Positions 60,116 through 64,000 of a stretch of 64,000 nt of DNA are shown piece by piece (the stretch's first letter is position 1; every line of letters starts with the position of its first letter). Under the pieces are notes generated by a model. That model saw only the letters and a program-made list of their open reading frames with translations, ran no database searches and had not been told where the DNA came from. Made by a program: the position numbers and the translations under genes. The DNA comes from Arcanobacterium wilhelmae (lineage in GTDB: Bacteria > Actinomycetota > Actinomycetes > Actinomycetales > Actinomycetaceae): the NCBI RefSeq assembly GCF_029632765.1, contig NZ_CP121247.1, positions 1,922,001 through 1,986,000 of the forward strand, given 5' to 3'.

Positions 60116-60877
60116 GCACATACTGAACCGTGCACGAAGCCAACAATCCGAGAAAAACCCTCGGAAAGTCAAAGGCATCCTTTTCCTTATACTCGCCGCC
60201 GTGCTCGCCGCGCTGGTGTTCGGGGCTATGTCGATCTACGTCAAAACAATCCAATCGCAGGTCGGCGATTTCATCACCATCTACGAAGCCAAAGACGAAA
60301 TCCCGCCGTTCACCTCCCTCGACGAAACACTCCTCGCTAAAAAGCGCGTCCGCAAACGTTGGGCATCGGAAAGCGCCCAGGTATCACTCAACGCACTCCA
60401 AGGCCGGCGCATCGGATTCACGGTTGAGGCTGGCACAACGATTAGCGCGACATGCTCGTTCCCAACTCTGACATTGACCCGAACGAACGCGAAATCGCGA
60501 TCAACGTCGATTCAGTGACCGGCATCGCCGGCCGCATCCACACAGGCGACCACGTTGACGTCTACGCCGTTTTCGGCGACGTTCCCGGCCTGACAAAACA
60601 GGTACAAGTGATCGCTCGCGATATCCGCGTGGTCTCCGTCAAAGGCGAAAAGACAGTACAGGCCGAAAAATCCGGCAATGTCTCCGAACAGAACGTCATC
60701 CCCGTCACCGTCGCGGTTCCAACGAACACCGCACTCGCAATCACATACGCAGCGAATTTCGCGAAAGAAGTCCGCCTCGTTGGGCTCCCTCAAGACGGAG
60801 TCATTAACCGCAAGGGCGACAAGAGCCTATTCGACGCCCAAAATCTCGGTGGCAAAAAAGTGGAGGAACACCGCTAA
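60112..60877 (+). pseudogene. cpaB: CpaB/RcpC-like (SAF-domain) protein, apparently frameshifted twice
   Basis: The ATG 60112 (GGAGG upstream) opens a frame that stops after four codons. The membrane segment (KGILFLILAAVLAALVFGAM) and the start of the SAF domain run in the frame one base back. After VEAGTTISA near 60448 the match continues one base further back (MLVPNSDIDPNEREIAINVD, then VTGIAGRIHTGDHVDVYAVF). Each break is repaired by adding one base. The C-terminal part could be made from ATG 60452. CpaB lines the outer part of the Tad secretion channel. Confidence 0.78.
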
Positions 60878-62496
60878 TGTACAAAGCGATCATTGCCGTT
60901 ACTGACACACATGTTGAATCCGACCTTCGCGGCATGCTCAGCGAAATCGCGAGCGTGGGGATCGCAGGGATGGCGAAAACCCCTGGCGAATTACGCGATT
61001 ACTCCCAGCGTTTCCAGCCCGACCTCCTCTTCGTTCCCGAGATCTTCGGATCCGCACCCAGCCTCCCGCTCGTCAAGGAACTGGCAATCCGCCACCCCGC
61101 CACTGCGATCATCGTCCTGTCACAAGACCGCACGGAAACCGCGCTCGTCAAGGCACTCGAAGCGGGCGCGAAATCGGTAGTGAGCTTCCCCATCGGCTAC
61201 GAGGATTTCCGGTACAAAGTGAACACAGCGCTCGACTGGTCATCGCAAATGCGCGAAGTGATTCACGGCGCCACCGAAACCTCCGCCCGATCTCGCGGGC
61301 GAATCCTCACACTCACCGGCGCCAAGGGCGGGGTAGGAACCACCACACTCGCCACTCACATCGTGACAAGCATCATCAACGATTACCCAAACCTCAGCGT
61401 GTGCCTCGTTGACCTGGATCTCGAGAAAGGTGACGTCTCCTCAGCACTCGACGTCAAGCACACCACCTCAATCGCCGATCTCGCAATCGTCTACAAGGAT
61501 CTGTCCTCGGCCACTGTGCTGGACGCGGTGATCGACCACGAAAGCGGCGCGCATCTCCTTCTCGCACCCAGCGACGTACGCCAAACGGAGCTGATCTCCC
61601 CTGAAGCAATTCGCACCATCCTCGCGTTACTGCGCCAAGAGTTCGACGTCATCGTCGTCGACGCCGGCGGATACGTTTCGCCCGCCCAAGCAACGGCAAT
61701 CGAGGTTGGCGACGTCGTCGCTACCGTCACCACTGCCGACGTCCTGTCGATCCGCACGATGAAAAAACGCGTTTTCGCATGGGAAAATCTCGGGGTCTGC
61801 CAGGAACGCGAGCTCAAGGTGATCGTGAACAAGACCGACCGGGGTTCGTCGTTTCCCGTCGAATCGGTGGAGAAGCTCACCAGCGCAGCTGTGCTCGCGC
61901 AGCGGATCCCGCTCAGTGCGCGCACGATCGAGCCGGCGCTCGTCAGCCGAGATCCTCACGCCGTCACCGACACGAACTGGTGGAAGTTAATTGCAAACAT
62001 CCGCAACTCCCTCTTCGACACGCACCTGCGCACGCTCAGCCTGTCGGCGTCCGGGCACGCTCGCACCGACGGTCTTCCCGACGCCGGAACACCGGTTGCG
62101 TTCAACACCAACCGCCAGCCCCGACGTCGGTGGCTTAGCCGGGTGCAGAACCAAACGAGCGAGTCCGGCGCCATCTCCCTCGAATTCGCGGGAGTATTCA
62201 CAGTCTTTCTCATGCTCCTTGCCGTCCTGTGGCAAGGAGTGGTCGCCGGCGTCTCGCACCTGTGGCTTGCCCAAGCCGCAACAGAGAGCACGCGCGAATA
62301 CGCGATCTCTCAAAGCGTGGGCCGGGCCGAGGCAGCGGCCCGCAACACAATGCCAACCGCATTTGCCGACCATCTGTCCGTCACACAACTCGGCGCCGGC
62401 GCCCACGGGCAAAAGCTGAAAATTCAGATCAATTTGCCGCGCTCCATGTCTTTTATCCAGACGTTCAGCACCGAACGCGACGTCGTCACGGAGTAA
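60877..62496 (+). CDS. CpaE/TadZ-like ATPase fused to a TadE-like pseudopilin
   Basis: 539 residues, coupled to cpaB by TAATG. Residues 1-125 form a degenerate receiver. 140-370 is a MinD/ParA-like ATPase with LTGAKGGVGTTTLATH, VCLVDLDLEKGDVSS and VIVVDAGGYV, as in TadZ/CpaE localisation factors. After a basic linker, residues 429-485 are a complete TadE-type pseudopilin: SESG cut site, AISLEFAGVF with Glu at +5, membrane helix, WLAQAATESTREYAI. A single stop-free frame spans both parts, so this is a true fusion or a lost stop. Confidence 0.9.
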   Translation: MYKAIIAVTDTHVESDLRGMLSEIASVGIAGMAKTPGELRDYSQRFQPDLLFVPEIFGSAPSLPLVKELAIRHPATAIIVLSQDRTETALVKALEAGAKSVVSFPIGYEDFRYKVNTALDWSSQMREVIHGATETSARSRGRILTLTGAKGGVGTTTLATHIVTSIINDYPNLSVCLVDLDLEKGDVSSALDVKHTTSIADLAIVYKDLSSATVLDAVIDHESGAHLLLAPSDVRQTELISPEAIRTILALLRQEFDVIVVDAGGYVSPAQATAIEVGDVVATVTTADVLSIRTMKKRVFAWENLGVCQERELKVIVNKTDRGSSFPVESVEKLTSAAVLAQRIPLSARTIEPALVSRDPHAVTDTNWWKLIANIRNSLFDTHLRTLSLSASGHARTDGLPDAGTPVAFNTNRQPRRRWLSRVQNQTSESGAISLEFAGVFTVFLMLLAVLWQGVVAGVSHLWLAQAATESTREYAISQSVGRAEAAARNTMPTAFADHLSVTQLGAGAHGQKLKIQINLPRSMSFIQTFSTERDVVTE

Positions 62497-62502
62497 AACG
62501 CG

Positions 62503-62871
62503 ATGAGGAAATCAATCAAATCCGCCACACGAAAAAGCCGCGAGCGCGGAGCATCGTCCCTCGAATTCGTCGGCACATTCATCGGGTTGCTCCTCGCAAC
62601 GCTCGTCGTCATCCAGCTTGGGATTGCGGGATGGGCGATCATGCACGTCACCGACGCCACACGCGACGGCGCGCGCCTCACCGCCATCGGCCACAACGGC
62701 GAATTGTTTATCTCGAGCAGACTTCCGAACTCAATCGCCATAACACGCATCGAATGTTCCTCGAACACCACCGAAGCGCGATGCGTTGTGCGCGCAAAAG
62801 TTCCCTCTCTCCTTCCCCAGGTTTCGTTCGGTGAATTCACTCGCACCGTAACGATGCCGCAACTGCACTAG
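62503..62871 (+). CDS. TadE-like pseudopilin
   Basis: 122 residues; leader RERG, then ASSLEFVGTFIGLLLATLVV with Glu +5, followed by a TadE-type small extracellular domain (MHVTDATRDGARLTAIGHNG). Minor pilin of the Tad pilus. Starts 6 bases after the fusion gene. Confidence 0.9.
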   Translation: MRKSIKSATRKSRERGASSLEFVGTFIGLLLATLVVIQLGIAGWAIMHVTDATRDGARLTAIGHNGELFISSRLPNSIAITRIECSSNTTEARCVVRAKVPSLLPQVSFGEFTRTVTMPQLH

Positions 62872-62880
62872 GACTCATTC

Positions 62881-64000
62881 ATGTCAGCACGTAGCTACCA
62901 GACCTTCGTCGGGAAAAACCAGATCGTTAGCACACGGCCCGACAACACCGAATCAGAAAACCTTGTCACCACCTTTCACCGCATGCTCCTGAGCGAAGTA
63001 GATCTTCGCGAGCTGAGCAAACTCGAAGTAAATCAGAGGCGTGCACGCCTCGAGCGCGTCCTCGCCCATCTCGTCTCACGCGAAGGGGTGATTCTCTCCA
63101 CCTCGGAGCGAACACGGCTGATTCGCCGAGTTGTTGACGACACGGTGGGCCTGGGCGCTCTCGAACCGATCTTGAACGACTCAACCGACAGCGAAATCAT
63201 GGTGAATGGACCCGACACCATCTATGTGGAACGCGCCGGCGTGCTCCAACGCTGGGAGGGGTCCTTCGCGAACGACGAACAGCTGCGCCTCACGATCGAC
63301 CGCATCGTCTCCGCCGTCAACCGCCGAGTTGACGAGTCGAACCCAATGGTCGACGCCCGCCTCCCAGCCGATGCCCGCCTGCCGCGAGGCGCGCGAGTCA
63401 ACGTGATCCTCCCGCCGCTGTCGCTCAACGGCCCCATCATCGCGATCCGCCTGTTCCCCGAGGCGATTTCCTTAGCGAAACTCATCGAATGGGGCTCGCT
63501 CAACCGCATGACCGCCCACTTCCTGGAAATCTGCGTCAAAGCGCGTCTCAACATCGTCGTCTCGGGCGGAACCGGATCCGGCAAAACAACGATGCTCAAC
63601 GCCCTGTCCTCCTTCATCGGTCACGGCGAACGAATCATCACCGTTGAGGACGCCGCCGAGCTGAGCCTCGACCAGCCGCACACGATTCGCCTCGAAACCC
63701 GCCCCGCCAACGTCGAAGGAAAAGGCGCCGTCACAATCCGCGACCTCGTCCGCAACGCGCTGCGCATGCGGCCGGACAGAATCGTCGTCCGCGAGTGCCG
63801 CGGAGGCGAAGCCCTGGACATGCTGCAAGCGATGAACACCGGCCACGAAGGGTCCCTCACAACCGTTCACGCCAACTCCGTGACCGACGCCCTCGGCCGG
63901 CTCGAAACCCTCGCCTCGATGTCCGACGTCGACATCCCCTTCGAAACGGTGCACTCGCAGGTCAACTCCGCGATCGACGTCATCGTCCAACTCGAGCGCG
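62881..64000 (+). CDS. tadA: TadA/CpaF secretion ATPase (partial, runs off right edge)
   Basis: Begins at ATG 62881 (TAGGACTC precedes) and stays open to the end of the window, 373 codons. Conserved parts: [19 protein letters not shown], Walker [11 protein letters not shown] with Lys235, ITVEDAAEL (Asp box), [20 protein letters not shown], the aspartate/His box region, and [13 protein letters not shown] (His box). Hexameric ATPase that drives Flp pilus assembly. Confidence 0.95.
   Translation, partial: MSARSYQTFVGKNQIVSTRPDNTESENLVTTFHRMLLSEVDLRELSKLEVNQRRARLERVLAHLVSREGVILSTSERTRLIRRVVDDTVGLGALEPILNDSTDSEIMVNGPDTIYVERAGVLQRWEGSFANDEQLRLTIDRIVSAVNRRVDESNPMVDARLPADARLPRGARVNVILPPLSLNGPIIAIRLFPEAISLAKLIEWGSLNRMTAHFLEICVKARLNIVVSGGTGSGKTTMLNALSSFIGHGERIITVEDAAELSLDQPHTIRLETRPANVEGKGAVTIRDLVRNALRMRPDRIVVRECRGGEALDMLQAMNTGHEGSLTTVHANSVTDALGRLETLASMSDVDIPFETVHSQVNSAIDVIVQLER

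Overview
The window is a high-GC actinobacterial chromosome segment with GC-rich codon use and frequent GTG/TTG starts. The gene content points to the family Actinomycetaceae: a eukaryotic-type UTP-glucose-1-phosphate uridylyltransferase, a secreted Asp-box sialidase, a Tad/Flp pilus locus and a lactococcin-972-type bacteriocin operon. Trueperella or a close relative is a reasonable guess, but it rests on gene content alone. No rRNA, tRNA or CRISPR array was found.

Layout. 1-8.1 kb: tgt (runs off the left edge), DUF4261 and DUF4862 proteins, a large lipoprotein, and a three-gene overlapping set (membrane DsbA-like oxidoreductase, PlsC-like acyltransferase, winged-helix regulator). 8.2-13.5 kb: a GH13 amylase-type enzyme and an S33 peptidase, separated by an AT-richer two-gene cassette (secreted protein plus small membrane protein). 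13.5-26.4 kb is accessory: an AlbA_2-type ATP-binding regulator, six 23-bp tandem repeats, a complete IS3-type element, small membrane-protein genes, a peptide/histidine-kinase/response-regulator operon, an ABC exporter and lactococcin-972-like bacteriocin operon, an IS30-type element, a truncated copy of the response regulator and a DUF4143 ATPase. 26.5-33 kb: katG, an FMN reductase, guanine deaminase, then a peptide-ABC-transporter operon worn down to fragments. 33-50 kb: sialidase, ogt, crr, UGPase, a second AT-richer two-gene cassette (PP2C phosphatase plus membrane protein), EamA and AKR genes, an HD hydrolase, a GntR-ABC operon, VapBC and dnaB. 50.7-64 kb: MFS and MATE exporters, then a divergently arranged Tad pilus locus. 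Its minus arm carries prepilin peptidase, TadG-like, two unusual surface proteins, an OmpA-domain lipoprotein and Flp pilin. Its plus arm carries an unknown gene, cpaB, a cpaE-tadE fusion, tadE and tadA, which runs off the right edge.

Three patterns stand out. First, three accessory blocks (10.1-11.7, 19.8-24.9 and 40.3-43.0 kb) are each bounded by direct repeats, and each repeat is a copy of the 3' end of the neighbouring gene. Excision or Campbell-type integration across such repeats would leave the host gene intact. Second, the bacteriocin locus has its own two-component system. Its kinase gene overlaps a gene for a secreted peptide with a two-cysteine, Trp-rich end, and similar upstream motifs are shared by the kinase and bacteriocin promoters. 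Third, several genes look switched off or decaying: an A8 tract after the ATG of the cassette-1 secreted protein, two apparent single-base losses in cpaB, and internal deletions across the peptide-transporter operon.
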